64,000 bases of DNA from Eutrophocola sp049446715 (GTDB taxonomy: Bacteria; Pseudomonadota; Gammaproteobacteria; Pseudomonadales; Pseudohongiellaceae), in contig JBMTQX010000009.1 of NCBI GenBank assembly GCA_049446715.1, positions 8,993 through 72,992 of the forward strand. Direction: 5' to 3'. The position numbers and the translations under genes were made by a program. Shown here in pieces: positions 44,164 through 52,517 of this stretch; within the stretch, counting starts at the first letter, position 1, and the number at the start of each line of letters is the position of its first letter. The notes beneath the pieces are model-generated. The model was not told the DNA's origin. It saw nothing but the letters and a program-made list of their open reading frames with translations, and ran no database searches.

Positions 44164-44946
44164 ATGGCCTTCATGCGACATCTTGCCGGGACGAATATCT
44201 CCGTCTCAGCCCTTGGTCTGGGTACCGTCAAGATCGGCCGTGACCAGGGCGTGAAGTATCCGACCGGTTTCACCATTCCTGATGATGCCGCCGTCAGAAA
44301 CCTGCTGGCCACAGCGCATGACCTGGGCATCAACCTGCTGGATACCGCGCCGGCCTACGGCAGCAGCGAAACACGCCTCGGCCAGTTGCTGGGCAAGCGC
44401 CAGGACTGGGTTATCGTCACCAAGACAGGTGAAGAGTTTGCCAACGGCGAATCACACTTTGATTTTTCCGCGGCCCACACACGCATGAGCATTGAACGCA
44501 GCCTGAAGCGGCTGAACACGGATTACCTCGACATGGTGCTGATTCATTCCAACGGAGATGACGAGGGCATCCTCAACCAGACCGATTGCGTGGCAACACT
44601 GCGCCAGTGCCAGCAGGAAGGCCTGGTGAGGGTGATTGGCATGTCAACCAAGACAGAAGCGGGTGGTGTGCTGGCGGCCTCACTGCTCGATGTCGTGATG
44701 ATCACCTACAACCTGGAGCAACGTGACCAGGCTGTGCTCGACTGTGCGCAGGAAAAGGCGAAGGGGGTTCTGGTCAAGAAAGGGTTGATGAGCGGCCATG
44801 CCGGTTCCATCCCCGACAGCATGGCCTTGCTGATGCAAACGCCGGGCATCACTTCGGCGATCGTTGGTACCATCACACCGGCACACCTGGCAGAAAATGT
44901 GACGCTGGCCAGAAAACTGGCCGAGGCAGAGTTACCGGAAAAATAA
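44164..44946 (+). CDS. Aldo/keto reductase
   Basis: NAD(P)H-dependent oxidoreductase of the AKR fold, 260 residues. The catalytic tetrad is visible: Asp and Tyr in NLLDTAPAYGSSETRLG, Lys in VIVTKTGEEF and His in LDMVLIHSNGDD. The ATG at 44164 lies two bases after the stop of the FAD oxidoreductase, so the genes form one unit; an upstream GTG would overlap that gene. The substrate is not predictable. Confidence 0.9.
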   Translation: MAFMRHLAGTNISVSALGLGTVKIGRDQGVKYPTGFTIPDDAAVRNLLATAHDLGINLLDTAPAYGSSETRLGQLLGKRQDWVIVTKTGEEFANGESHFDFSAAHTRMSIERSLKRLNTDYLDMVLIHSNGDDEGILNQTDCVATLRQCQQEGLVRVIGMSTKTEAGGVLAASLLDVVMITYNLEQRDQAVLDCAQEKAKGVLVKKGLMSGHAGSIPDSMALLMQTPGITSAIVGTITPAHLAENVTLARKLAEAELPEK

Positions 44947-44947
44947 T

Positions 44948-46381
44948 TCAGGCTTTCCTGTCGTCGCGTATTTTCTCCACGATAGCCGACGTGGAACAGT
45001 TGTCCAAAAACGACAGCACTTTCACTTCACCGCCGTAGCTGTGCACGATATCGGCGCCAACAACACCTTCGATACCGTAATCCCCGCCCTTGATCAGGCA
45101 GTCCGGTCGAATGACTTCCAGCAAGGCCTCCGGTGTGTCTTCGGCAAAGGACACGACCCAGTCCACCGACTCGAGACCTGACACCACGGCCATGCGCCGG
45201 TCGATGGGATTGATTGGCCGGCCATTGCCTTTCAGGCGCCTGACAGAATCATCATCATTGATAGCCACGATAAGACGGTCACCCTGCTTGCGGGCTTCCG
45301 CGAGATAACCGACATGGCCGGCATGAATGATGTCGAAACAACCGTTGGTAAACACCACCTTCTCACCATGGGCGCGGGCATCGGCCACGGCCAGGGCGAG
45401 CTGGTCGCGGGTCATGACGCCGCGATCAGCGCCACCGTCGCGCTGCACTTCACGGCGCAGTTCCGGGCCACTGACCGCAACAGTCCCCACACGGGAAACG
45501 GCGAGTCCTGCAGCGATGTTGGACAACGCCACGGCATCGGGCAGCGCGGCACCGGCAGCAAGGGCGGCGCCGAGCACCGAAATCACGGTGTCGCCGGCAC
45601 CGGTAACGTCATAGACATCACGGGCGCGGGCCGGAATATGCAGCTCGGGTTCATCGGCACGAATCAGGCTCATGCCATGTTCGCCGCGGGTCACCAGCAG
45701 CGCTTCCAGCTCGAGAGCCGCCATGAGTTCACGGCCTTTATGGACGATCTCTTCTTCACTGTGACACGGGCCGACAACCGCTTCAAATTCACCCAGGTTG
45801 GGCGTCATCAGGGTGGCACCACGGTACCGGGTAAAATCATGGCCCTTGGGATCCACCAGCACTTTCACACCGGCATGACGTGCGGCGCTGATCAGCGCGC
45901 TGACACCGGCCAGCGCGCCCTTGGCGTAGTCGGAGACAATGAGGATGTCGGTGTTGCCGAGCAGGCTTTCGACGCGGTTGTTGACCGCGGTCGCCGAATC
46001 GGGCGAAAACGGTTCCTCGAAGTCGAGGCGGATGAGTTGCTGGTGGCGGCTGACGACACGCAACTTGGTGATCGTGGGTTTGTCCGGCACCTGTTCGAAA
46101 TGACACAACACCCCGGCCGCTGTCAGGCGTGTGGCCAGTTCCAGGCCGGCTTCATCATTGCCAACAAGTCCCACCAATGTGGCCGCCGCTCCCAGCGCAG
46201 CGATGTTGAGCGCGACGTTACCGGCACCGCCCGGGCTGTCTTCCCGGCCACTGACACGGACTACGGGTACCGGTGCTTCAGGGGAAATGCGCGATGTCGC
46301 TCCCTGCCAGTACCGGTCGAGCATTACGTCACCCACGACAAGAACACGGGCTGTATCAAATTTGGGAAATTCGGCATTCAT
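44948..46381 (-). CDS. hldE: Bifunctional heptose-7-phosphate kinase / heptose-1-phosphate adenylyltransferase
   Basis: Makes ADP-heptose for the LPS inner core. The N-terminal PfkB-type kinase domain (about 1-315) shows VGDVMLDRYWQGATSRISPEAPVPV, GGAGNVALNIAALGA and VTGAGDTVISVLGAALAAG. The C-terminal nucleotidyltransferase (about 340-477) shows VFTNGCFDIIHAGHVGYL with the HxGH motif, then VAINDDDSVRRLKGNGRPINP. The 477 residues match the family. It is divergent from the LpxL-kinase fusion and convergent with the aldo/keto reductase gene. Confidence 0.96.
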   Translation of the reverse strand: MNAEFPKFDTARVLVVGDVMLDRYWQGATSRISPEAPVPVVRVSGREDSPGGAGNVALNIAALGAAATLVGLVGNDEAGLELATRLTAAGVLCHFEQVPDKPTITKLRVVSRHQQLIRLDFEEPFSPDSATAVNNRVESLLGNTDILIVSDYAKGALAGVSALISAARHAGVKVLVDPKGHDFTRYRGATLMTPNLGEFEAVVGPCHSEEEIVHKGRELMAALELEALLVTRGEHGMSLIRADEPELHIPARARDVYDVTGAGDTVISVLGAALAAGAALPDAVALSNIAAGLAVSRVGTVAVSGPELRREVQRDGGADRGVMTRDQLALAVADARAHGEKVVFTNGCFDIIHAGHVGYLAEARKQGDRLIVAINDDDSVRRLKGNGRPINPIDRRMAVVSGLESVDWVVSFAEDTPEALLEVIRPDCLIKGGDYGIEGVVGADIVHSYGGEVKVLSFLDNCSTSAIVEKIRDDRKA

Positions 46382-46508
46382 GACGTCGGTTTCTGTACTG
46401 ATTCGGCTGGTTTTCAGCGCCCCTGGCAGAAAGTGGCGGCTATCATACCATAGCCAATCCGGCTTGCTGATTCTGATACAATGCGGCAGAAATCCGATTC
46501 AGAAGTGT

Positions 46509-48035
46509 ATGCAAAAACCGCCGTCCCTCAGCTCCTTTACGCATATCAGGTACTGGCCGACTTGGGCGGGCATCGCTGTCCTTTCACTTATTGCCTGGCT
46601 GCCTTTCATTGCCCGTTATCGAGCCGGTCAGTGTCTCGGCATGCTGACCTACTGGCTCGCGCGGGAACGTCGCTACATCACCGCCATCAACATAGCGCTC
46701 TGTTTTCCCGAGCTCGACGCCCAGGCCCAGCAAGACCTGGTAAGAAAAACGTTCCAGGAAAACGGTATCGGCCTGATCGAAACTGTCACCGGCTGGGTCA
46801 GAAAATCGGGAGCGTTCAAAGACCAGACCACGTTGATCGGCCTCGAGGCACTGGAAGCGGCGCAGGCGAAGGGACGCGGCATCCTGCTCATCGGCGCGCA
46901 TTACTCGACCCTGGATTTTGGCGCCAACCTGCTGTCGCTGTTTCATCCCATTGCCGTCACCTACCGCCCCCATCGCAACCCGCTCTTCAATGCCTTCATG
47001 CTGCGTGGTCGGCTGTCCAACTGCGACGGCGTGTTTGATCGCAACGATATTCGTGGCGCCTTTCGCCATCTCAAACAGGGCAAGACCCTGTGGTATGCCC
47101 CCGACCAGGATTACGGTCCTCAACATGCCGTCTTCGCGCCTTTCTTCGGCAAACCCGCGGCCACCATTACTGCCGGCAGTCGCTTTGCCGCGTTCAATCA
47201 TTCACCGGTATTCCTTATCCGCCAGCATCGACGTGGCGCCGCGGCGCAATACGAAATTGAATTCGTGCCGTTTCCCGATGATTTTCCCGGCGCAGATGAT
47301 TTGCAGGACGCCACGCTGGCCAATCGCATGATCGAAACGGCCATCCGCCAATATCCGGCCCAGTACCTGTGGATGCACAAACGCTTCAAGACACAACCGG
47401 GCGGCAAACCCGACAGTCCCTACACCGACATCGCCACCCCGAACCATCGCCTGACCACCAAGCAGTTTCACCAGGTGGTTGAAGGCGCCACCCAGCTGTC
47501 AGAACTGGACGACATCAAGGACTATCGCCTGCCCTCGGGACTCTGGTTGCGCGAATACCCGGGCCTGGTCAGCAGGCGCCGTTTCAGTGGTCATGCGGCC
47601 AAGCAGTTTGACCGGCACGCCAAACAGCTGCACATGGCCGGTTTCATGACCATCACCATGGACAACTTTTTCCGGGTGCCGGAAAAGGACGTGACACTGG
47701 CCACCTATTTCATGCCGGCAGGACGCCTGTTGAGCCAGATACCGTCCAGACAACTGCCGCTTGCCGATCTCGCCGGCCTCATGGCGCGACTGCATACTGC
47801 CGGATTCCACTGCAAAACCCCGGTGCTGGACATGTTCATGGAGAGTGAAGGTCATCTCGGCATTGCCGACCCGACCGACTTTTTCAAGCTGCGCCATGTG
47901 CCCACGCTGAAACAGCGCCGCGAGAGCCTGATCCGGCTGTCCAAAAACCTGGGGCTGGCCGGCGCTGAACGCAACAAGCTCTTTGTCAGCTATGCCGAAC
48001 AGGCCGGACTGAAACTGTCCGGCCTGGAAGCCTGA
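46509..48035 (+). CDS. LpxL-type lipid A acyltransferase fused to a kinase-like domain
   Basis: A 508-residue fusion. Residues 1-305 form an LpxL/HtrB late acyltransferase: an N-terminal membrane helix, the catalytic HxxxxD as H131-D136 (GAHYSTLDFGANL), DRNDIRGAFRHLKQGKTLWYAPDQDYG and IRQYPAQYLWMHKRFKTQP. Residues about 335-505 resemble Kdo/InaA-type small-molecule kinases (LPSGLWLREYPG, RFSGHAAKQFDRHAKQLHMAGF, MARLHTAGFH, HLGIADPTDF). The catalytic HxD position reads HCK (434-436), so activity is doubtful. The start at 46509 has no clear ribosome binding site; a TACAAT -10-like box lies at 46477-46482. It is in the core of the LPS region. Confidence 0.85.
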   Translation: MQKPPSLSSFTHIRYWPTWAGIAVLSLIAWLPFIARYRAGQCLGMLTYWLARERRYITAINIALCFPELDAQAQQDLVRKTFQENGIGLIETVTGWVRKSGAFKDQTTLIGLEALEAAQAKGRGILLIGAHYSTLDFGANLLSLFHPIAVTYRPHRNPLFNAFMLRGRLSNCDGVFDRNDIRGAFRHLKQGKTLWYAPDQDYGPQHAVFAPFFGKPAATITAGSRFAAFNHSPVFLIRQHRRGAAAQYEIEFVPFPDDFPGADDLQDATLANRMIETAIRQYPAQYLWMHKRFKTQPGGKPDSPYTDIATPNHRLTTKQFHQVVEGATQLSELDDIKDYRLPSGLWLREYPGLVSRRRFSGHAAKQFDRHAKQLHMAGFMTITMDNFFRVPEKDVTLATYFMPAGRLLSQIPSRQLPLADLAGLMARLHTAGFHCKTPVLDMFMESEGHLGIADPTDFFKLRHVPTLKQRRESLIRLSKNLGLAGAERNKLFVSYAEQAGLKLSGLEA

Positions 48036-48039
48036 GGTC

Positions 48040-49551
48040 ATGACCGCCCTGCCCCCTTTTCTGCAGCGTATCGATTTACGTTGGGGTGCCGTGCTGCTCA
48101 GCTGCCTGTTTTCGCTGCTTGTCATTACCCTCAACCCGATCCCCAACGATGACGCCTTCGGCTACCTGCGCGCTGCTGAACTGTTTGTCAGTGACGGCCT
48201 GCAGGCCACCCTGACCTCCTATGGCTGGTATGGCTATTCCGTGCTGATCGGCCTTGTGGATGCCGTGTTGCCCGGCGACCTCATGACCAGCGCCCATGTG
48301 CTCAACATCCTGGCCTTTGCAGTTCTGGTCTATGCCTTCATCACCCTGGTGATGTCATACCAGCACTCACCGCCGGTGACCTTTTTCGCCGTTGTCGTGA
48401 TTCTGTGTTTTCCCACGCTCAATGAAATGCGTTTCAACCTGATTCGCGATTTCGGCTACTGGGGCCTATGCTTGAGCGCCCTGGTGCAGTTAATCCGTTA
48501 TTGCCGGACGAGTCATTCCCGTCATGCCGTGGGCTGGGTGCTGGCCATGACGGCGGCGATCGTGTTTCGCCTGGAAGGTTTACTGATCATGCTGGTATCG
48601 CCCGTTGCCCTGCTGCTGCAGCGTGAGGTGGCGCTCAACGAGCGGCTTGTCCGTGCCGGTACGCTGTATGTGCTGGCAGCCGCGGGCGGCATTGTCCTGC
48701 TACTGCTGTTTCTGCCCGCCGATATCAGCCTGATTGATGTTTTCCGCTTTGCCTACCGCTGGTACTTGCCGCTGTTGAGCAATTACCCGGAAACCCTAAC
48801 CAATGCTGCCGCCGGTACTCCGCTGGCACTGGACGTGACCACCGACCTCGACGGCTTTACCGGCAAGGGTTTTTTTATCCTGGGCCTGGGATTTGTCTAT
48901 GCAACCGTGCTGAACCTGGTGATGTCGCTGGGGCCTGTCGTGAGCCTGCTGCTGGCTGTCGGCTTCCTCACCCGCAAGCTTTCCCTGCCCGATCACGCAC
49001 GCTGGCCATGGTGGTTTTTCCTGGGCAGTGCACTGCTGGCCCTATTGCTGTTTGTCTCGATCCTGCAGTTTCTGACCACGCGTTACGCCATGATGGCAGC
49101 CCTGCTGTTGTTGTCGCTGCTGCCGCTGTATCTGGACTCCCTGTACCGGCAGGCACAGGACAGCGGCCATGCGAAACGCTTTCAGCGACTCTTTGCCGCC
49201 TGTGCGACCTACTTCCTGCTCGACAGCCTGGTCAGCTTCGGGTATTCGAAAGACTATATCGAGGAGGGTATCGACTGGACGCGTAGCAATATAGCCGCCG
49301 ATGAACGCCTGACCACCAACAGTCCGGCGATTGCCTATTACAGCGGGCTGGTGCCGGAATATGACCAGGTGGACACCGATGTGATGCGGGTGCTCGACAA
49401 TATCACGCGGGAGGGTTTCCTGGTGCTGGACCTGGCCAGCAGGGAAGTGGCGGCCATTGAAACCATTGCCAGCCGCAACAGGATCACCGAACTGGCCCGC
49501 TTTGCCAACAATCGCAACGACGCGGTCATCGTGTACCGGCTGTCACCCTGA
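48040..49551 (+). CDS. Polytopic membrane protein, GT-C glycosyltransferase-like
   Basis: A 503-residue membrane protein with roughly ten helices. After the first helix comes NPIPNDDAFGYLRAAELF, with the acidic pair and spacing expected of the first periplasmic loop of GT-C (ArnT/dolichyl-phosphate-sugar) transferases. A C-terminal soluble part of about 100 residues follows. It begins four bases after the LpxL fusion gene, so it is probably cotranscribed and may add a sugar to lipid A, core or O-antigen. No specific family was recognised, and the acceptor and donor are unknown. Confidence 0.65.
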   Translation: MTALPPFLQRIDLRWGAVLLSCLFSLLVITLNPIPNDDAFGYLRAAELFVSDGLQATLTSYGWYGYSVLIGLVDAVLPGDLMTSAHVLNILAFAVLVYAFITLVMSYQHSPPVTFFAVVVILCFPTLNEMRFNLIRDFGYWGLCLSALVQLIRYCRTSHSRHAVGWVLAMTAAIVFRLEGLLIMLVSPVALLLQREVALNERLVRAGTLYVLAAAGGIVLLLLFLPADISLIDVFRFAYRWYLPLLSNYPETLTNAAAGTPLALDVTTDLDGFTGKGFFILGLGFVYATVLNLVMSLGPVVSLLLAVGFLTRKLSLPDHARWPWWFFLGSALLALLLFVSILQFLTTRYAMMAALLLLSLLPLYLDSLYRQAQDSGHAKRFQRLFAACATYFLLDSLVSFGYSKDYIEEGIDWTRSNIAADERLTTNSPAIAYYSGLVPEYDQVDTDVMRVLDNITREGFLVLDLASREVAAIETIASRNRITELARFANNRNDAVIVYRLSP

Positions 49552-49557
49552 CACTTT

Positions 49558-50337
49558 TCAGCCGTGGCGCTGGAACAGGCGGTCGGCCCGGTCTCTCACA
49601 GCACGCCAGAAATCCGCTTTTTCAGTGAACGTCTGTCGCAAGGATGTGCCCGAATAACGACGCACAAAGCGAAACAGATCGTTGCGCGTCAGGCCGATCT
49701 TCATGGCGGAGAAATACAAGCTGCCGACATCCTTGATTACCCAACGCTGATCCAGGCTGGCTTTGATCAGCGCACGATGCAGATCAATCAGGGTCAGCGC
49801 AGGCGGGTCCGCCGAGAGCAGCATAAAATGGCACAGGTAGAAATCACGGTGACAGATGCCATGGCGGTGCAGGGTGCGACTGATATCGGCCACGTTTTCC
49901 AACAGCGCCTGTTTGTGCCGGAACGCCGGCGGCTCTGTTGGCCAGCCCCGTGTCAGGTCCTCGAGGTTGCGCTGCGTGCCTACATCCTCCGTGACAATGA
50001 AGGACTCCTGCGCGTGCGGCCATGCTCCGCGGCAACCGTAACCGGCAATGACGGGGACGGATACACCCAGTTCATTCAGAGCCTGAATGGCGCGCCATTC
50101 GTTGCGGGCGCTGGTCACGGGCAGACGCCCGCGGATCAGGTTTTTCAGGATTTCCCCAACCGGGGTACCGCGGTGATACTTGATGAAGAACCGCCTGTCC
50201 TGGATCAGCACCGCATAGGTGCGGCGGCTTTCCAGGGCACGAAACACCTCCCCGTCCAGCGTGGCAAAGGTGGCAAAGGGATCGCGTTCTCCCAGGAAAG
50301 CGGCGATGTCCTCACGCAGGTACAGGTCAGTGGCCAT
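49558..50337 (-). CDS. waaP: LPS core heptose kinase
   Basis: Protein-kinase-like enzyme (RfaP) that phosphorylates heptose I of the inner core; 259 residues from the ATG at 50337. FIKYHRGTPVGEILKN carries the ATP-binding lysine, HRHGICHRDFYLCHFML the catalytic HRD, and ALTLIDLHRA the metal-binding Asp, all typical for WaaP. Its start overlaps the end of waaG by 11 bases, and the three genes waaF-waaG-waaP read as one operon. Confidence 0.95.
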   Translation of the reverse strand: MATDLYLREDIAAFLGERDPFATFATLDGEVFRALESRRTYAVLIQDRRFFIKYHRGTPVGEILKNLIRGRLPVTSARNEWRAIQALNELGVSVPVIAGYGCRGAWPHAQESFIVTEDVGTQRNLEDLTRGWPTEPPAFRHKQALLENVADISRTLHRHGICHRDFYLCHFMLLSADPPALTLIDLHRALIKASLDQRWVIKDVGSLYFSAMKIGLTRNDLFRFVRRYSGTSLRQTFTEKADFWRAVRDRADRLFQRHG

Positions 50338-51460
50338 GAGCTTTAGCCCCGTGACCGGCCAGGATGATCTGTGCCACATGATCCGGCATGGCATAAAAAT
50401 CGCCCTGGCGTCCGTAGGCAATGCCATGCTCGCGCCAGGCTGATTTATCGGCGGCCAGTATGCTCGCCAGCGCATCATTCATGCTCTGTTGCGTGAAGGG
50501 TTCCGGCAACACCACGCCCGCCTGTGCCTGCTCGACGTGAAAAGCATAGCCACAGGTTGCCGTTGTGAGCACCGGTAAACCAGCCACGATCGACTCCAGC
50601 AACACCATGCCGGCACTTTCCTTTTGTGAAGGCTGCAGCAGCAGGTCAGCGCCCTGGTAAAAACGCGGCAGGTCGTCCCGGCCTGCCAGAATATGCAACT
50701 GTGCTGCCATCCCCAGACGGGCAGCTTCAGTGGCATAACGATAACGCGGGTCCGAGCCGAGCAGGAAAAACTGCACCCGCGAGCGCAGTGCTTCGGGTAA
50801 CGCGGCGATAGCGGCCAGGGAACGGTCCACGCCCTTGACCGGATAGCCTGTGCCAACCTGTAACACCACCAGGTCCGATTCAGACAGACCGAACTCGCGG
50901 CGCCAATGTTGACGCACCGTGTCAGCATCCGCGGGCGCCATGCGATCACGGGCAATGCCCGGGGGCACATCGAGCAGGCGCACTTCACACTGCGGATAGC
51001 AGGCCAGGTATTCGGCTTTTTGCATGGGCGAGAGCATGAACACCCGGGTCTTGCTGCCGGGACCGAAGACAGCCTGTTCAAAGGCCAGGTACTGTCGGCT
51101 GCGCGGCGCCCAGCGATAGAACAGGTGGCGTTCGCGGGCGGCCTTCCAGGCAAAGCAGGTGTCGGCAGCAAAGTAATAATCCAGGCCCGGCAGGCGGTTG
51201 AAACCGACCACGACATCATAGGCGTTGGCATCGCGCTGCTGCGCGACAAAGCGGGCAAAGGCCTTTCTTGCCGTCACCTTGCTGCTGTTCATGGCGGGTG
51301 CCTCGATGCAATGCAATGCTGGCGGCACCTCACCATCCCGGGACATGCACAGCACATCCACGTCTGCGCCCCTGTCGGACAGGCTTTCACCGATGCGGCG
51401 GCAGTCGCGCTGCAGGCCACCGTGGGCAAACCAGTCAAACAGGACCAGGGCAACTTTCAT
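50327..51460 (-). CDS. waaG: LPS core glycosyltransferase WaaG
   Basis: GT4-family transferase that adds the first hexose to heptose II of the LPS core; 377 residues. MKVALVLFDWFAHGGLQRDCRRIG is the family N-terminus and RLPGLDYYFAADTCF follows. The nucleotide-sugar site has VLQVGTGYPVKGVDRSLAAI and the ESAGMVLLE motif (Glu-7-Glu). The start at 51460 overlaps the waaF stop (ATGA), and the end overlaps waaP. Confidence 0.95.
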   Translation of the reverse strand: MKVALVLFDWFAHGGLQRDCRRIGESLSDRGADVDVLCMSRDGEVPPALHCIEAPAMNSSKVTARKAFARFVAQQRDANAYDVVVGFNRLPGLDYYFAADTCFAWKAARERHLFYRWAPRSRQYLAFEQAVFGPGSKTRVFMLSPMQKAEYLACYPQCEVRLLDVPPGIARDRMAPADADTVRQHWRREFGLSESDLVVLQVGTGYPVKGVDRSLAAIAALPEALRSRVQFFLLGSDPRYRYATEAARLGMAAQLHILAGRDDLPRFYQGADLLLQPSQKESAGMVLLESIVAGLPVLTTATCGYAFHVEQAQAGVVLPEPFTQQSMNDALASILAADKSAWREHGIAYGRQGDFYAMPDHVAQIILAGHGAKAHGH

Positions 51461-52479
51461 AACGCATCCAGTGCCTGCACGGCCTGCTGCACCTGTGCCG
51501 ACGACAGTTGCTTCAGGCATTGGGTATGGCCGAGCGGACACACGCGCTTGAAACACGGACTGCAGTCCAGCCCCAGCGAAACCACCTGTACCCGGTCTGC
51601 CAGTGGCGGCGTGAAGGCCGGCGATGTCGAGCCGTAAATCACCACCAGTGGCCGGGCCAGGGCTGAGGCGATGTGCATCAGGCCGGAGTCGTTGCTGACC
51701 ACCTTGTCAGCACAGGCCATCAGGTGCACGGCTTCGGCCAGGGTGGTATCACCGGCCAGGTTCAGGCAGAACTCTGCCAGGGCCGCCGGAACCTGGCGTT
51801 TGATGGTAGTCGCATCTTCCCGGTCATTCGCTGAACCCAGAATCCAGACCTGGCCTTCTTCGGCCAGCCAGTGGGCAGCCACCTCGGCGTAGCCTGCGGC
51901 CGGCCATTTTTTGGCAATCCCGAATTCGGCGCCGGGACACAGCACCATGACCGGCCGCTGCCGATCCAGGCCACGCGTGGCTAGGGTCGCTTCTGATAAC
52001 TCGGCACTGACACGCAGTGCCGGTCTCGGCAAGGGGGACGGCAAGGTTTGCCCGACGGGAGAGGCCAGGGCCACGAAGCGTTCCACCATCAGCGGATACG
52101 CAGTCTTGTCCAGCACGCGGCAGTCGTTCAGCAGCCAGGACCGGGCTTCCCCGCGCCAGCCGGTGCGGACAGGAATACCGGCAAACCAGGGAATGAGGGC
52201 AGACTTGAAGGAATTGGGCAGCACGATGGCCTGGTCAAAACGCTGCTCTTGCAACTGTCTGGCCAGTGCTCGGCGTTTGCCCAGGCCAAGCTCGCCATGC
52301 CCCAAGGTCATCTCGATGGTGCTGCTCACTTGCGGCATGTGGTCCAGCAGGGCCCGGCACCAGGCCGGTGCCAGGACATGGATATCGGCGTCAGGGTTTT
52401 GCTGCTTCAGCGCCATGAACAGGCTTTGCGACATGACCATGTCACCCACCCAGGACGGCCCGATAATGAGAATCTTCAT
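51457..52479 (-). CDS. waaF: ADP-heptose--LPS heptosyltransferase II
   Basis: GT9-family enzyme adding the second heptose of the inner core; 340 residues. ILIIGPSWVGDMVMSQSLFMALKQ at the N-terminus, LPNSFKSALIPWFAGIPVRTGWRGE, VLCPGAEFGIAKKWP, VSNDSGLMHIASAL and LDCSPCFKRVCPLGHTQCL are WaaF signatures. It is the first gene of the waaF-waaG-waaP operon. No waaC (heptosyltransferase I) is seen in the window. Confidence 0.95.
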   Translation of the reverse strand: MKILIIGPSWVGDMVMSQSLFMALKQQNPDADIHVLAPAWCRALLDHMPQVSSTIEMTLGHGELGLGKRRALARQLQEQRFDQAIVLPNSFKSALIPWFAGIPVRTGWRGEARSWLLNDCRVLDKTAYPLMVERFVALASPVGQTLPSPLPRPALRVSAELSEATLATRGLDRQRPVMVLCPGAEFGIAKKWPAAGYAEVAAHWLAEEGQVWILGSANDREDATTIKRQVPAALAEFCLNLAGDTTLAEAVHLMACADKVVSNDSGLMHIASALARPLVVIYGSTSPAFTPPLADRVQVVSLGLDCSPCFKRVCPLGHTQCLKQLSSAQVQQAVQALDAL

Positions 52480-52517
52480 GCCTTACACCCTGGCCAACCT
52501 GACAGGCCGCAACGCCG

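Noticed and set aside
45314..46453. 379-codon plus-strand ORF opposite hldE
   Set aside because: Antisense to a clear hldE; no motif and no ribosome binding site.
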